Assembly (NCBI GenBank): GCA_964057225.1
Contig: OZ059895.1
Coordinates: 21,958,688 to 22,022,687, forward strand
Origin: Auanema rhodensis
Lineage: Eukaryota; Nematoda; Chromadorea; Rhabditida; Rhabditidae
Reading direction: 5' to 3'
DNA: 64,000 nucleotides
Shown here: positions 1 through 12,644 of the stretch, one piece after another
Layout: every line of letters begins with the position of its first letter
How positions within the stretch are numbered: the stretch's first letter is position 1
Notes under the pieces: generated by a model
What the model was told of the DNA's origin: nothing
Database searches by the model: none
Seen by the model: only the letters and a program-made list of their open reading frames with translations
Made by a program: the position numbers and the translations under genes

Positions 1-540
1 CTTACAACAAATTCATTTAAATCTAACATGAATTATTTTTTCGTTTGAAAAAGCATTGAATTTCATTGTTTCTTGTAATATTGGATTTGATTATTGCTTT
101 GTTAGCTTTAAAATTTTTGCTACTACATGTCCTGTGTTTACTGCTCTAGCTGGTTTTCCATTTTTATGAGATTTTTCATCATCTTACAACAAATTCATTT
201 GAATCTAATATGAATTATTTTTTCGTTTTAAAAAGCATTGAATTTCATTGTTTCTTGTAATATTGGATTTGATTATTGCTTTGTTAGCTTTAAAATTTTT
301 GCTACTACATGTCCTGTGTTTACTGCTCTAGCTGGTTTTCACTTTTTATGAGATTTTTCATCATCTTACAACAAATTCATTTAAATCTAACATGAATTAC
401 TTTTTCGTTTTAAAAAGCATTGAATTTCATTGTTTCTTGTAATATTGGATTTGATTATTGCTTTGTTTGTTTTAAGATTTTGCTTCTGCATAGCTTCAGT
501 GCTCTAGCTGGTTTTCACTTTTTATGAGATTTTTCATCAT

Positions 541-716
541 CTTACAACAAATTCATTTAAATCTAACATGAATTATTTTTTCGTTTTAAAAAGCATTGAA
601 TTTCATTGTTTCTTGTAATATTGGATTTGATTATTGCTTCGTTTGTTTTAAGATTTTGCTTCTGCATAGCTTTAGTGCTCTAGCTGGTTTTCACTTTTTA
701 TGAGATTTTTCATCAT
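541..716 (+). repeat. Reference 176-bp satellite A monomer (short class)
   Basis: A typical short-class unit running from CTTACAAC to the next CTTACAAC. It carries TTCATTTAAAT near its start, a TTTTTTCGTTTTAAAA stretch containing one of its few CpGs, the AATATTGG segment, then the GCATAGCTTTAGTG variable segment followed by CTAGCTGG. Its length equals that of the satellite B monomer although no sequence similarity was apparent by eye. Confidence 0.95.
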
Positions 717-897
717 CTTACAACAAATTCATTTAAATCTAACATGAATTATTTTTTCGTTTTAAAAAGCATTGAATTTTATTGTTTCTTGTAATATTGG
801 ATTTGATTATTGCTTCGTTTGTTTTAAGATTTTGCTTCTGCATGTCCTGTGTTTACTGCTCTAGCTGGTTTTCACTTTTTATGAGATTTTTCATCAT
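717..897 (+). repeat. Reference 181-bp satellite A monomer (long class)
   Basis: Same framework as the 176-bp class but with the GCATGTCCTGTGTTTACTG form of the variable segment, which accounts for the 5 extra bases. Monomers of this class are interspersed with 176- and 182-bp units, so the array is a mosaic of subtypes rather than a single homogenised unit. Confidence 0.93.
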
Positions 898-1768
898 CTT
901 ACAACAAATTCATTTAAATCTAACATGAATTATTTTTTCGTTTTAAAAAGCATTGAATTTCATTTTTTCTTGTAATATTGGATTTGATTATTGCTTCGTT
1001 TGTTTTAAGATTTTGCTTCTGCATAGCTTCAGTGCTCTAGCTGGTTTTCCATTTTTATGAGATTTTTCATCATCTTACAAGAAATTCAATTGAATCTAAC
1101 ATGAATTATTTTTTCGTTTTAAAAAGCACTGAATTTCATTGTTTCTTGTAATATTGGATTTGATTATTGCTTTGTTAGTTTTAAGATTTTTGCTACTACA
1201 TGTGCTGTGTTTACTGCTCTAGCTGGTTTTCACTTTTTATGAGATTTTTCATCATCTTACAACAAATTCATTTGAATCTAATATGAATTATTTCTTCGTT
1301 TTAAAAAGCATTGAATTTCATTGTTTCTTGTAATATTGGATTTGATTATTGCTTCGTTTATTTTGAGATTTTGCTTCTGCATAGCTTCAGTGCTCTAGCT
1401 GGTTTTCCATTTTTATGAGATTTTTCATCATCTTACAACAAATTCATTTAAATCTAACATGAATTATTTTTTCGTTTTAAAAAGCATTGAATTTCATTGT
1501 TTCTTGTAATATTGGATTTGATTATTGCTTCGTTTGTTTTAAGATTTTTGCTTCTGCATAGCTTCAGTTTGCTGCTTTAGCTGGTTTTCACTTTTTATGA
1601 GATTTTTCATCATCTTACAACAAATTCATTTAAATCTAACATGAATTATTTTTTCGTTTTAAAAAACATTGAATTTCAGTGTTTCTTGTAATATCGGATT
1701 TGATTATTGCTTTGTTAGCTTTAAGATTTTTGCTACTACATGTGCTGTGTTTACTGCTCTAGCTGGTT
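898..1768 (+). repeat. Four-subtype block, copy 1 (paired with 3935-4805)
   Basis: Holds a series of distinguishable subtypes. They are the CAAGAAATTCAATTG unit at 1074, the CATTTGAATCTAATATG unit at 1256, a unit with TTTGCTGCTTTAGC at 1432, and a unit with AAAAAACATTG, CAGTGTTTC and ATCGG at 1614. The same series recurs 3037 bp downstream. Confidence 0.8.
1084..1095. repeat. 12-bp palindrome in one satellite A subtype
   Basis: ATTCAATTGAAT is a perfect 12-bp palindrome. It is found in the CAAGAAATTC subtype of both orientations, for example also near 2160, 2875, 3235, 4121 and 6820, and in many reverse-array units. In other subtypes the position reads ATTCATTTAAAT or ATTCATTTGAAT and the symmetry is lost. 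Confidence 0.85.
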
Positions 1769-3934
1769 TTCACTTTTTATGAGATTTTTCATCATCTTAC
1801 AACAAATTCATTTGAATCTAATATGAATTATTTTTTCGTTTTAAAAAGCATTGAATTTCATTGTTTCTTGTAATATTGGATTTGATTATTGCTTCGTTTA
1901 TTTTGAGATTTTGCTTCTGCATAGCTTCAGTGCTCTAGCTGGTTTTCCATTTTTATGAGATTTTTCATCATCTTACAACAAATTCATTTAAATCTAACAT
2001 GAATTATTTTTTCGTTTTAAAAAGCATTGAATTTCATTGTTTCTTGTAATATTGGATTTGATTATTGCTTCGTTTGTTTTAAGATTTTGCTTCTGCATAG
2101 CTTCAGTGCTCTAGCTGGTTTTCCATTTTTATGAGATTTTTCATCATCTTACAAGAAATTCAATTGAATCTAACATGAATTATTTTTTCGTTTTAAAAAG
2201 CACTGAATTTCATTGTTTCTTGTAATATTGGATTTGATTATTGCTTTGTTAGCTTTAAGATTTTTGCTACTACATGTGCTGTGTTTACTGCTCTAGCTGG
2301 TTTTCACTTTTTATGAGATTTTTCATCATCTTACAACAAATTCATTTGAATCTAATATGAATTATTTTTTCGTTTTAAAAAGCATTGAATTTCATTGTTT
2401 CTTGTAATATTGGATTTGATTATTGCTTCGTTTATTTTGAGATTTTGCTTCTGCATAGCTTCAGTGCTCTAGCTGGTTTTCCATTTTTATGAGATTTTTC
2501 ATCATCTTACAACAAATTCATTTAAATCTAACATGATTTATTTTTTCGTTTTAAAAAGCATTGAATTTCATTGTTTCTTGTAATATTGGATTTGATTATT
2601 GCTTCGTTTATTTTGAGATTTTGCTTCTGCATAGCTTCAGTGCTCTAGCTGGTTTTCACTTTTTATGAGATTTTTCATCATCTTACAACAAATTCATTTA
2701 AATCTAACATGAATTATTTTTTCGTTTTGAAAAGCATTGAATTTCATTGTTTCTTGTAATATTGGATTTGATTATTGCTTCGTTTGTTTTAAGATTTTGC
2801 TTCTGCATGTCCTGTGTTTACTGCTCTAGCTGGTTTTCACTTTTTATGAGATTTTTCATCATCTTACAAGAAATTCAATTGAATCTAACATGAATTATTT
2901 TTTCGTTTGAAAAAGCATTGAATTTCATTGTTCTTGTAATATTGGATTTGATTATTGCTTTGTTAGCTTTAAAATTTTTGCTACTACATGTCCTGTGTTT
3001 ACTGCTCTAGCTGGTTTTCACTTTTTATGAGATTTTTCATCATCTTACAACAAATTCATTTAAATCTAACATGAATTATTTTTTCGTTTTAAAAAGCATT
3101 GAATTTCATTGTTTCTTGTAATATTGGATTTGATTATTGCTTCGTTTGTTTTAAGATTTTGCTTCTGCATAGCTTCAGTGCTCTAGCTGGTTTTCCATTT
3201 TTATGAGATTTTTCATCATCTTACAAGAAATTCAATTGAATCTAACATGAATTATTTTTTCGTTTTAAAAAGCACTGAATTTCATTGTTTCTTGTAATAT
3301 TGGATTTGATTATTGCTTTGTTAGCTTTAAGATTTTTGCTACTACATGTGCTGTGTTTACTGCTCTAGCTGGTTTTCACTTTTTATGAGATTTTTCATCA
3401 TCTTACAACAAATTCATTTAAATCTAACATGAATTATTTTTTCGTTTTAAAAAGCATTGAATTTCATTGTTTCTTGTAATATTGGATTTGATTATTGCTT
3501 CGTTTGTTTTAAGATTTTGCTTCTGCATAGCTTCAGTGCTCTAGCTGGTTTTCACTTTTTATGAGATTTTTCATCATCTTACAACAAATTCATTTAAATC
3601 TAACATGAATTATTTTTTCGTTTTAAAAAGCATTGAATTTCATTGTTTCTTGTAATATTGGATTTGATTATTGCTTCGTTTGTTTTAAGATTTTGCTTCT
3701 GCATGTCCTGTGTTTACTGCTCTAGCTGGTTTTCACTTTTTATGAGATTTTTCATCATCTTACAACAAATTCATTTAAATCTAACATGAATTATTTTTTC
3801 GTTTTAAAAAGCATTGAATTTCATTGTTTCTTGTAATATTGGATTTGATTATTGCTTCGTTTGTTTTAAGATTTTGCTTCTGCATAGCTTCAGTGCTCTA
3901 GCTGGTTTTCACTTTTTATGAGATTTTTCATCAT

Positions 3935-4805
3935 CTTACAACAAATTCATTTAAATCTAACATGAATTATTTTTTCGTTTTAAAAAGCATTGAATTTCAT
4001 TGTTTCTTGTAATATTGGATTTGATTATTGCTTCGTTTGTTTTAAGATTTTGCTTCTGCATAGCTTCAGTGCTCTAGCTGGTTTTCCATTTTTATGAGAT
4101 TTTTCATCATCTTACAAGAAATTCAATTGAATCTAACATGAATTATTTTTTCGTTTTAAAAAGCACTGAATTTCATTGTTTCTTGTAATATTGGATTTGA
4201 TTATTGCTTTGTTAGCTTTAAGATTTTTGCTACTACATGTGCTGTGTTTACTGCTCTAGCTGGTTTTCACTTTTTATGAGATTTTTCATCATCTTACAAC
4301 AAATTCATTTGAATCTAATATGAATTATTTTTTCGTTTTAAAAAGCATTGAATTTCATTGTTTCTTGTAATATTGGATTTGATTATTGCTTCGTTTATTT
4401 TGAGATTTTGCTTCTGCATAGCTTCAGTGCTCTAGCTGGTTTTCCATTTTTATGAGATTTTTCATCATCTTACAACAAATTCATTTAAATCTAACATGAA
4501 TTATTTTTTCGTTTTAAAAAGCATTGAATTTCATTGTTTCTTGTAATATTGGATTTGATTATTGCTTCGTTTGTTTTAAGATTTTTGCTTCTGCATAGCT
4601 TCAGTTTGCTGCTTTAGCTGGTTTTCACTTTTTATGAGATTTTTCATCATCTTACAACAAATTCATTTAAATCTAACATGAATTATTTTTTCGTTTTAAA
4701 AAACATTGAATTTCAGTGTTTCTTGTAATATCGGATTTGATTATTGCTTTGTTAGCTTTAAGATTTTTGCTACTACATGTGCTGTGTTTACTGCTCTAGC
4801 TGGTT
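3935..4805 (+). repeat. Four-subtype block, copy 2 (paired with 898-1768)
   Basis: Subtype starts at 4111, 4293, 4469 and 4651 match 1074, 1256, 1432 and 1614 with a constant 3037-bp offset. Divergence begins near 4803, where this copy has TTTTCCATT and the other has TTTTCACTT. Further copies of the same subtypes follow to about 5735 in shuffled order. Confidence 0.8.
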
Positions 4806-5918
4806 TTCCATTTTTATGAGATTTTTCATCATCTTACAACAAATTCATTTAAATCTAACATGACTTATTTTTTCGTTTTAAAAAGCATTGAATTTCATTG
4901 TTTCTTGTAATATTGGATTTGATTATTGCTTCGTTTGTTTTAAGATTTTTGCTTCTGCATAGCTTCAGTTTGCTGCTTTAGCTGGTTTTCACTTTTTATG
5001 AGATTTTTCATCATCTTACAACAAATTCATTTAAATCTAACATGAATTATTTTTTTGTTTTAAAAAGCATTGAATTTCAGTGTTTCTTGTAATATCGGAT
5101 TTGATTATTGCTTTGTTAGCTTTAAGATTTTTGCTACTACATGTGCTGTGTTTACTGCTCTAGCTGTTTTTCACTTTTTATGAGATTTTTCATCATCTTA
5201 CAACAAATTCATTTGAATCTAATATGAATTATTTTTTCGTTTTAAAAAGCATTGAATTTCATTGTTTCTTGTAATATTGGATTTGATTATTGCTTCGTTT
5301 ATTTTGAGATTTTGCTTCTGCATAGCTTCAGTGCTCTAGCTGGTTTTCCATTTTTATGAGATTTTTCATCATCGTACAACAAATTCATTTAAATCTAACA
5401 TGAATTATTTTTTCGTTTTAAAAAGCATTGAATTTCATTGTTTCTTGTAATATTGGATTTGATTATTGCTTCGTTTGTTTTAAGATTTTTGCTTCTGCAT
5501 AGCTTCAGTTTGCTGCTTTAGCTGGTTTTCACTTTTTATGAGATTTTTCATCATCTTACAACAAATTCATTTAAATCTAACATGAATTATTTTTTCGTTT
5601 TAAAAAGCATTGAATTTCAGTGTTTCTTGTAATATCGGATTTGATTATTGCTTTGTTAGCTTTAAGATTTTTGCTACTACATGTGCTGTGTTTACTGCTC
5701 TAGCTGGTTTTCACTTTTTATGAGATTTTTCATCATCTTACAACAAATTCATTTAAATCTAACATGAATTATTTTTTCGTTTGAAAAAGCATTGAATTTC
5801 ATTGTTTCTTGTAATATTGGATTTGATTATTGCTTCGTTTGTTTTAAGATTTTTGCTTCTGCATAGCTTCAGTTTGCTGCTTTAGCTGGTTTTCACTTTT
5901 TATGAGATTTTTCATCAT

Positions 5919-6902
5919 CTTACAACAAATTCATTTAAATCTAATATGAATTATTTTTTCGTTTTAAAAAGCATTGAATTTCATTGTTTCTTGTAATATT
6001 GGATTTGATTATTGCTTTGTTAGCTTTAAAATTTTTGCTACTACATGTCCTGTGTTTACTGCTCTAGCTGGTTTTCACTTTTTATGAGATTTTTCATCAT
6101 CTTACAACAAATTCATTTAAATCTAACATGAATTACTTTTTCGTTTTAAAAAGCATTGAATTTCATTGTTTCTTGTAATATTGGATTTGATTATTGCTTT
6201 GTTTGTTTTAAGATTTTGTTTCTGCATAGCTTCAGTGCTCTAGCTGGTTTTCACTTTTTATGAGATTTTTCATCATCTTACAACAAATTCATTTAAATCT
6301 AACATGAATTATTTTTTCGTTTTAAAAAGCATTGAATTTCATTGTTTCTTGTAATATTGGATTTGATTATTGCTTCGTTTGTTTTAAGATTTTGCTCCTG
6401 CATAGCTTTAGTGCTCTAGCTGGTTTTCACTTTTTATGAGATTTTTCATCATCTTACAACAAATTCATTTAAATCTAACATGAATTATTTTTTCGTTTTA
6501 AAAAGCATTGAATTTCATTGTTTCTTGTAATATTGGATTTGATTATTGCTTCGTTTGTTTTAAGATTTTGCTTCTGCATGTCCTGTGTTTACTGCTCTAG
6601 CTGGTTTTCACTTTTTATGAGATTTTTCATCATCTTACAACAAATTCATTTAAATCTAACATGGATTATTTTTTCGTTTTAAAAAGCATTGAATTTCATT
6701 GTTTCTTGTAATATTGGATTTGATTATTGCTTCGTTTGTTTTAAGATTTTGCTTCTGCATAGCTTCAGTGCTCTAGCTGGTTTTCCATTTTTATGAGATT
6801 TTTCATCATCTTACAAGAAATTCAATTGAATCTAACATGAATTATTTTTTCGTTTTAAAAAGCACTGAATTTCATTGTTTCTTGTAATATTGGATTTGAT
6901 TA
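5919..6902 (+). repeat. Higher-order block, copy 2 (paired with 183-1165)
   Basis: Repeats the subtype order of 183-1165 at an offset of 5736 bp with a few substitutions, for example TTTTGTTTCTG for TTTTGCTTCTG near 6217. It shows that multi-monomer segments, not only single monomers, have been copied across the forward array. Confidence 0.8.
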
Positions 6903-7396
6903 TTGCTTCGTTTGTTTTAAGATTTTGCTTCTGCATGTCCTGTGTTTACTGCTCTAGCTGGTTTTCACTTTTTATGAGATTTTTCATCATCTTACAACAA
7001 ATTCATTTAAATCTAACATGAATTATTTTTTCGTTTTAAAAAGCATTGAATTTCATTGTTTCTTGTAATATTGGATTTCATTATTGCTTTGTTAGCTTTA
7101 AAATTTTTGCTACTACATGTCCTGTGTTTACTGCTCTAGCTGGTTTTCACTTTTTATGAGATTTTTCATTATCTTACAACAAATTCATTTAAATCTAACA
7201 TGAATTATTTTCTCGTTTTAAAAAGCATTGAATTTCATTGTTTCTTGTAATATTGGATTTGATTATTGCTTCGTTTGTTTTAAGATTTTGCTTCTGCATA
7301 GCTTCAGTGCTCCAGCTGGTTTTCCATTTTTATGAGATTTTTCATCATCTTGCAACAAATTCATTTGAATCTAATATGAACTATTTTTTCGTTTCA

Positions 7397-7432
7397 AATA
7401 GTAATAAAAATAAGAGAAATAAACAAAGCAAT
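7397..7432. other. Satellite A inversion breakpoint
   Basis: Forward monomer sequence can be followed to about 7396 (TTTTTTCGTTTCAAA). From about 7433 (CGAAGCAATAATCAAATCC) the sequence is the reverse complement of satellite A. The roughly 36 bases between are A-rich and do not match an ordinary monomer, although AAACAAAGCAATA at 7420-7432 resembles the reversed unit and is partly duplicated by the CGAAGCAATA that follows. The first reversed monomer also lacks about 20 bp around 7487-7490, so the breakpoint was accompanied by small losses or gains. A 68-codon open frame crosses this junction and is an artefact. Confidence 0.88.
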
Positions 7433-9749
7433 ACGAAGCAATAATCAAATCCAATATTACAAGAAACAATGAAATTCAATGCTTTTGTTATGTTAGATTT
7501 AAATGAATTTGTTGTAAGATGATGAAAAATCTCATAAAAAGTGAAAACCAGCTAGAGCACTGAAGCTATGCAGAAGCAAAATCTTAAAACAAACGAAGCA
7601 ATAATCAAATCCAATATTACAAGAAACAATGAAATTCAATGCTTTTTAAAACGAAAAAGTAATTCATGTTAGATTTAAATGAATTTGTTGTAAGATGATG
7701 AAAAATCTCATAAAAAGTGAAAACCAGCTAGAGCAGTAAACACAGGACATGCAGAAGCAAAATCTTAAAACAAACGAAGCAATAATCAAATCCAATATTA
7801 CAAGAACAATGAAATTCAATGCTTTTTCAAACGAAAAAATAATTCATGTTAGATTCAATTGAATTTCTTGTAAGATGAGGAAAAATCTCATAAAAAGTGA
7901 AAACCAGCTAGAGCAGTAAACACAGGACATGCAGAAGCAAAATCTTAAAACAAACGAAGCAATAATCAAATCCAATATTACAAGAAACAATGAAATTCAA
8001 TGCTTTTTAAAACGAAAAAATAATTCATGTTAGATTTAAATGAATTTGTTGTAAGATGATGAAAAATCTCATAAAAAGTGAAAACCAGCTAGAGCAGTAA
8101 ACACAGGACATGCAGAAGCAAAATCTTAAAACAAACGAAGCAATAATCAAATCCAATATTACAAGAAACAATGAAATTCAGTGCTTTTTAAAACGAAAAA
8201 ATAATTCATGTTAGATTCAATTGAATTTCTTGTAAGATGATGAAAAATCTCATAAAAATGGAAAACCAGCTAGAGCACTGAAGCTATGCAGAAGCAAAAT
8301 CTTAAAACAAACGAAGCAATAATCAAATCCAATATTACAAGAAACAATGAAATTCAATGCTTTTTAAAACGAAAAAATAATTCATGTTAGATTTAAATGA
8401 ATTTGTTGTAAGATGATGAAAAATCTCATAAAAAGTGAAAACCAGCTAGAGCAGTAAACACAGGACATGTAGTAGCGAAAATTTTAAAGCTAACAAAGCA
8501 ATAATCAAATCCAATATTACAAGAACAATGAAATTCAATGCTTTTTCAAACGAAAAAATAATTCATGTTAGATTCAATTGAATTTCTTGTAAGATGATGA
8601 AAAATCTCATAAAAAGTGAAAACCAGCTAGAGCAGTAAACACAGGACATGCAGAAGCAAAATCTTAAAACAAACGAAGCAATAATCAAATCCAATATTAC
8701 AAGAAACAATGAAATTCAATGCTTTTTAAAACGAAAAAATAATTCATGTTAGATTTAAATGAATTTGTTGTAAGATGATGAAAAATCTCATAAAAAGTGA
8801 AAACCAGCTAGAGCAGTAAACACAGCACATGTAGTAGCAAAAATCTTAAAGCTAACAAAGCAATAATCAAATCCAATATTACAAGAAACAATGAAATTCA
8901 GTGCTTTTTAAAACGAAAAAATAATTCATGTTAGATTCAATTGAATTTCTTGTAAGATGATGAAAAATCTCATAAAAATGGAAAACCAGCTAGAGCACTG
9001 AAGCTATGCAGAAGCAAAATCTTAAAACAAACGAAGCAATAATCAAATCCAATATTACAAGAAACAATGAAATTCAATGCTTTTTCAAACGAAAAAATAA
9101 TTCATGTTAGATTTAAATGAATTTGTTGTAAGATGATGAAAAATCTCATAAAAAGTGAAAACCAGCTAGAGCAGTAAACACAGGACATGTAGTAGCAAAA
9201 ATTTTAAAGCTAACAAAGCAATAATCAAATCCAATATTACAAGAAACAATGAAATTCAATGCTTTTTAAAACGAAAAAATAATTCATGTTAGATTCAATT
9301 GAATTTCTTGTAAGATGATGAAAAATCTCATAAAAAGTGAAAACCAGCTAGAGCAGTAAACACAGGACATGTAGTAGCAAAAATTTTAAAGCTAACAAAG
9401 CAATAATCAAATCCAATATTACAAGAAACAATGAAATTCAATGCTTTTTCAAACGAAAAAATAATTCATGTTAGATTCAATTGAATTTCTTGTAAGATGA
9501 TGAAAAATCTCATAAAAAGTGAAAACCAGCTAGAGCAGTAAACACAGGACATGCAGAAGCAAAATCTTAAAACAAACGAAGCAATAATCAAATCCAATAT
9601 TACAAGAAACAATGAAATTCAATGCTTTTCAAAACGAAAAAATAATTCATGTTAGATTTAAATGAATTTGTTGTAAGATGATGAAAAATCTCATAAAAAG
9701 TGAAAACCAGCTAGAGCACTGAAGCTATGCAGAAGCAAAATCTTAAAAC

Positions 9750-10520
9750 AAACGAAGCAATAATCAAATCCAATATTACAAGAACAATGAAATTCAATGC
9801 TTTTTCAAACGAAAAAATAATTCATGTTAGATTCAATTGAATTTCTTGTAAGATGATGAAAAATCTCATAAAAAGTGAAAACCAGCTAGAGCAGTAAACA
9901 CAGGACATGTAGTAGCAAAAATTTTAAAGCTAACAAAGCAATAATCAAATCCAATATTACAAGAAACAATGAAATTCAATGCTTTTTAAAACGAAAAAAT
10001 AATTCATGTTAGATTCAATTGAATTTCTTTTAAGATGATGAAAAATCTCATAAAAAGTGAAAACCAGCTAGAGCAGTAAACACAGGACATGTAGTAGCAA
10101 AAATTTTAAAGCTAACAAAGCAATAATCAAATCCAATATTACAAGAACAATGAAATTCAATGCTTTTCAAAACGAAAAAATAATTCATGTTAGATTTAAA
10201 TGAATTTGTTGTAAGATGATGAAAAATCTCATAAAAAGTGAAAACCAGCTAGAGCAGTAAACACAGGACATGTAGTAGAAAAAATTTTAAAGCTAACAAA
10301 GCAATAATCAATTCCAATATTACAAGAAACAATGAAATTCAATGCTTTTTCAAACGAAAAAATAATTCATGTTAGATTTAAATGAATTTCTTGTAAGATG
10401 ATGAAAAATCTCATAAAAAGTGAAAACCAGCTAGAGCAGTAAACACAGCACATGTAGTAGCAAAAATCTTAAAACAAACGAAGCAATAATCAAATCCAAT
10501 ATTACAAGAAACAATGAAAT
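9750..10520 (-). repeat. Reverse-array block, copy 1 (paired with about 11009-11779)
   Basis: About four monomers recur 1259 bp downstream. Shared private markers are CAAGAACAATG at 9780/11039, GAATTTCTTTTAAG at 10021/11280, the GTAGTAGAAAAAATTTT unit at 10270-10290/11530-11550, and AATTCCAATATT at 10308/11567. The spacing is about seven mixed-length monomers. Confidence 0.75.
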
Positions 10521-11008
10521 TCAATGCTTTTCAAAACGAAAAAATAATTCATGTTAGATTTAAATGAATTTGTTGTAAGATGATGAAAAATCTCATAAAA
10601 AGTGAAAACCAGCTAGAGCACTGAAGCTATGCAGAAGCAAAATCTTAAAACAAACGAAGCAATAATCAAATCCAATATTACAAGAAACAATGAAATTCAA
10701 TGCTTTTTAAAACGAAAAAATAATTCATGTTAGATTTAAATGAATTTGTTGTAAGATGATGAAAAATCTCATAAAAAGTGAAAACCAGCTAGAGCACTGA
10801 AGCTATGCAGAAGCAAAATCTTAAAACAAACGAAGCAATAATCAAATCCAATATTACAAGAAACAATGAAATTCAATGCTTTTTAAAACGAAAAAATAAT
10901 TCATGTTAGATTTAAATGAATTTGTTGTAAGATGATGAAAAATCTCATAAAAAGTGAAAACCAGCTAGAGCAGTAAACACAGGACATGCAGAAGCAAAAT
11001 CTTAAAAC

Positions 11009-11779
11009 AAACGAAGCAATAATCAAATCCAATATTACAAGAACAATGAAATTCAATGCTTTTTCAAACGAAAAAATAATTCATGTTAGATTCAATTGAA
11101 TTTCTTGTAAGATGATGAAAAATCTCATAAAAAGTGAAAACCAGCTAGAGCAGTAAACACAGGACATGTAGTAGCAAAAATTTTAAAGCTAACAAAGCAA
11201 TAATCAAATCCAATATTACAAGAAACAATGAAATTCAATGCTTTTTAAAACGAAAAAATAATTCATGTTAGATTCAATTGAATTTCTTTTAAGATGATGA
11301 AAAATCTCATAAAAAGTGAAAACCAGCTGGAGCAGTAAACACAGGACATGTAGTTGCAAAAATTTTAAAGCTAACAAAGCAATAATCAAATCCAATATTA
11401 CAAGAACAATGAAATTCAATGCTTTTCAAAACGAAAAAATAATTCATGTTAGATTTAAATGAATTTGTTGTAAGATGATGAAAAATCTCATAAAAAGTGA
11501 AAACCAGCTAGAGCAGTAAACACAGGACATGTAGTAGAAAAAATTTTAAAGCTAACAAAGCAATAATCAATTCCAATATTACAAGAAACAATGAAATTCA
11601 ATGCTTTTTCAAACGAAAAAATAATTCATGTTAGATTTAAATGAATTTCTTGTAAGATGATGAAAAATCTCATAAAAAGTGAAAACCAGCTAGAGCAGTA
11701 AACACAGCACATGTAGTAGCAAAAATCTTAAAACAAACGAAGCAATAATCAAATCCAATATTACAAGAAACAATGAAAT
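11009..11779 (-). repeat. Reverse-array block, copy 2 (paired with about 9750-10520)
   Basis: Offset by 1259 bp from copy 1 with few substitutions, such as CTGGAGC near 11328 and GTAGTTGC near 11351. The 67-codon open frame on the minus strand inside it (11216-11419) is a by-product of the monomer sequence. Confidence 0.75.
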
Positions 11780-12644
11780 TCAATGCTTTTTAAAACGAAA
11801 AAATAAATCATGTTAGATTTAAATGAATTTGTTGTAAGATGATGAAAAATCTCATAAAAAGTGAAAACCAGCTAGAGCACTGAAGCTATGCAGAAGCAAA
11901 ATCTTAAAACAAACGAAGCAATAATCAAATCCAATATTACAAGAAACAATGAAATTCAATGCTTTTTAAAACGAAAAAATAATTCATGTTAGATTTAAAT
12001 GAATTTGTTGTAAGATGATGAAAAATCTCATAAAAAGTGAAAACCAGCTAGAGCAGTAAACACAGGACATGTAGTAGAAAAAATTTTAAAGCTAACAAAG
12101 CAATAATCAATTCCAATATTACAAGAAACAATGAAATTCAATGCTTTTTCAAACGAAAAAATAATTCATGTTAGATTTAAATGAATTTGTTGTAAGATGA
12201 TGAAAAATCTCATAAAAAGTGAAAACCAGCTAGAGCAGTAAACACAGCACATGTAGTAGCAAAAATCTTAAAACAAACGAAGCAATAATCAAATCCAATA
12301 GTACAAGAAACAATGAAATTCAATGCTTTTTAAAACGAAAAAATAAATCATGTTAGATTTAAATGAATTTGTTGTAAGATGATGAAAAATCTCATAAAAA
12401 GTGAAAACCAGCTAGAGCACTGAAGCTATGCAGAAGCAAAATCTTAAAACAAACGAAGCAATAATCAAATCCAATATTACAAGAAACAATGAAATTCAAT
12501 GCTTTTTAAAACGAAAAAATAATTCATGTTAGATTTAAATGAACTTCTTGTAAGATGATGAAAAATCTCATAAAAAGTGAAAACCAGCTAGAGCAGTAAA
12601 CACAGGACATGTAGTAGAAAAAATTTTAAAGCTAACAAAGCAAT
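11441..12644 (-). repeat. 540-bp three-monomer HOR, two copies and part of a third
   Basis: CAGGACATGTAGTAGAAAA occurs at 11523, 12063 and 12603, spaced exactly 540 bp. The intervening units agree closely, with shared markers AATTCCAATATT and AAATAAATCATG. The third copy is disturbed at 12645 by a local rearrangement and then continues. Confidence 0.85.

Larger units (their letters stand above)
183..1165 (+). repeat. Higher-order block, copy 1 (paired with 5919-6902)
   Basis: About 5.5 monomers recur 5736 bp downstream in the same subtype order. Shared private markers include CTAATATG near 205, the AATTACTTTTTCG variant near 394, and the CAAGAAATTCAATTG subtype starting at 1074. The copies stop matching near 1165, where this copy has GTTAGTTTTAAG and the other has CGTTTGTTTTAAG. 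Confidence 0.8.
1..7396 (+). repeat. Satellite A tandem array, forward orientation
   Basis: This is a head-to-tail array of about 41 AT-rich monomers. I set the monomer start arbitrarily at the CTTACAAC motif, which occurs at 1, 183, 365, 541, 717, 898 and 1074 and onward. These starts give unit lengths of 182, 182, 176, 176, 181 and 176 bp. The consensus has about 27% G+C. Length classes come from one variable segment about 120-150 bp into the unit: a TGTCCTGTGTTTACTG form is longer, an AGCTTCAGTG form is shorter, and a 1-bp T-run difference adds to this. Subtypes are also marked by TTCATTTAAAT, TTCATTTGAAT or TTCAATTGAAT near the start. No gene, transposon or unique sequence interrupts the array. 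It continues beyond the left edge of the window. Centromeric or pericentromeric satellite is the likely class from length, composition and homogeneity; the family itself is not one I recognise. Confidence 0.97.

Noticed and set aside
7238-7444. 68-codon plus-strand frame
   Set aside because: It runs through ordinary satellite A monomer into the inversion breakpoint, with low-complexity hydrophobic then Asn/Lys-rich composition from AT-rich sequence. It is an artefact of the junction.
11216-11419. 67-codon minus-strand frame
   Set aside because: It is satellite A monomer read on its forward strand, open by chance because of local substitutions. Equivalent monomers contain stops.
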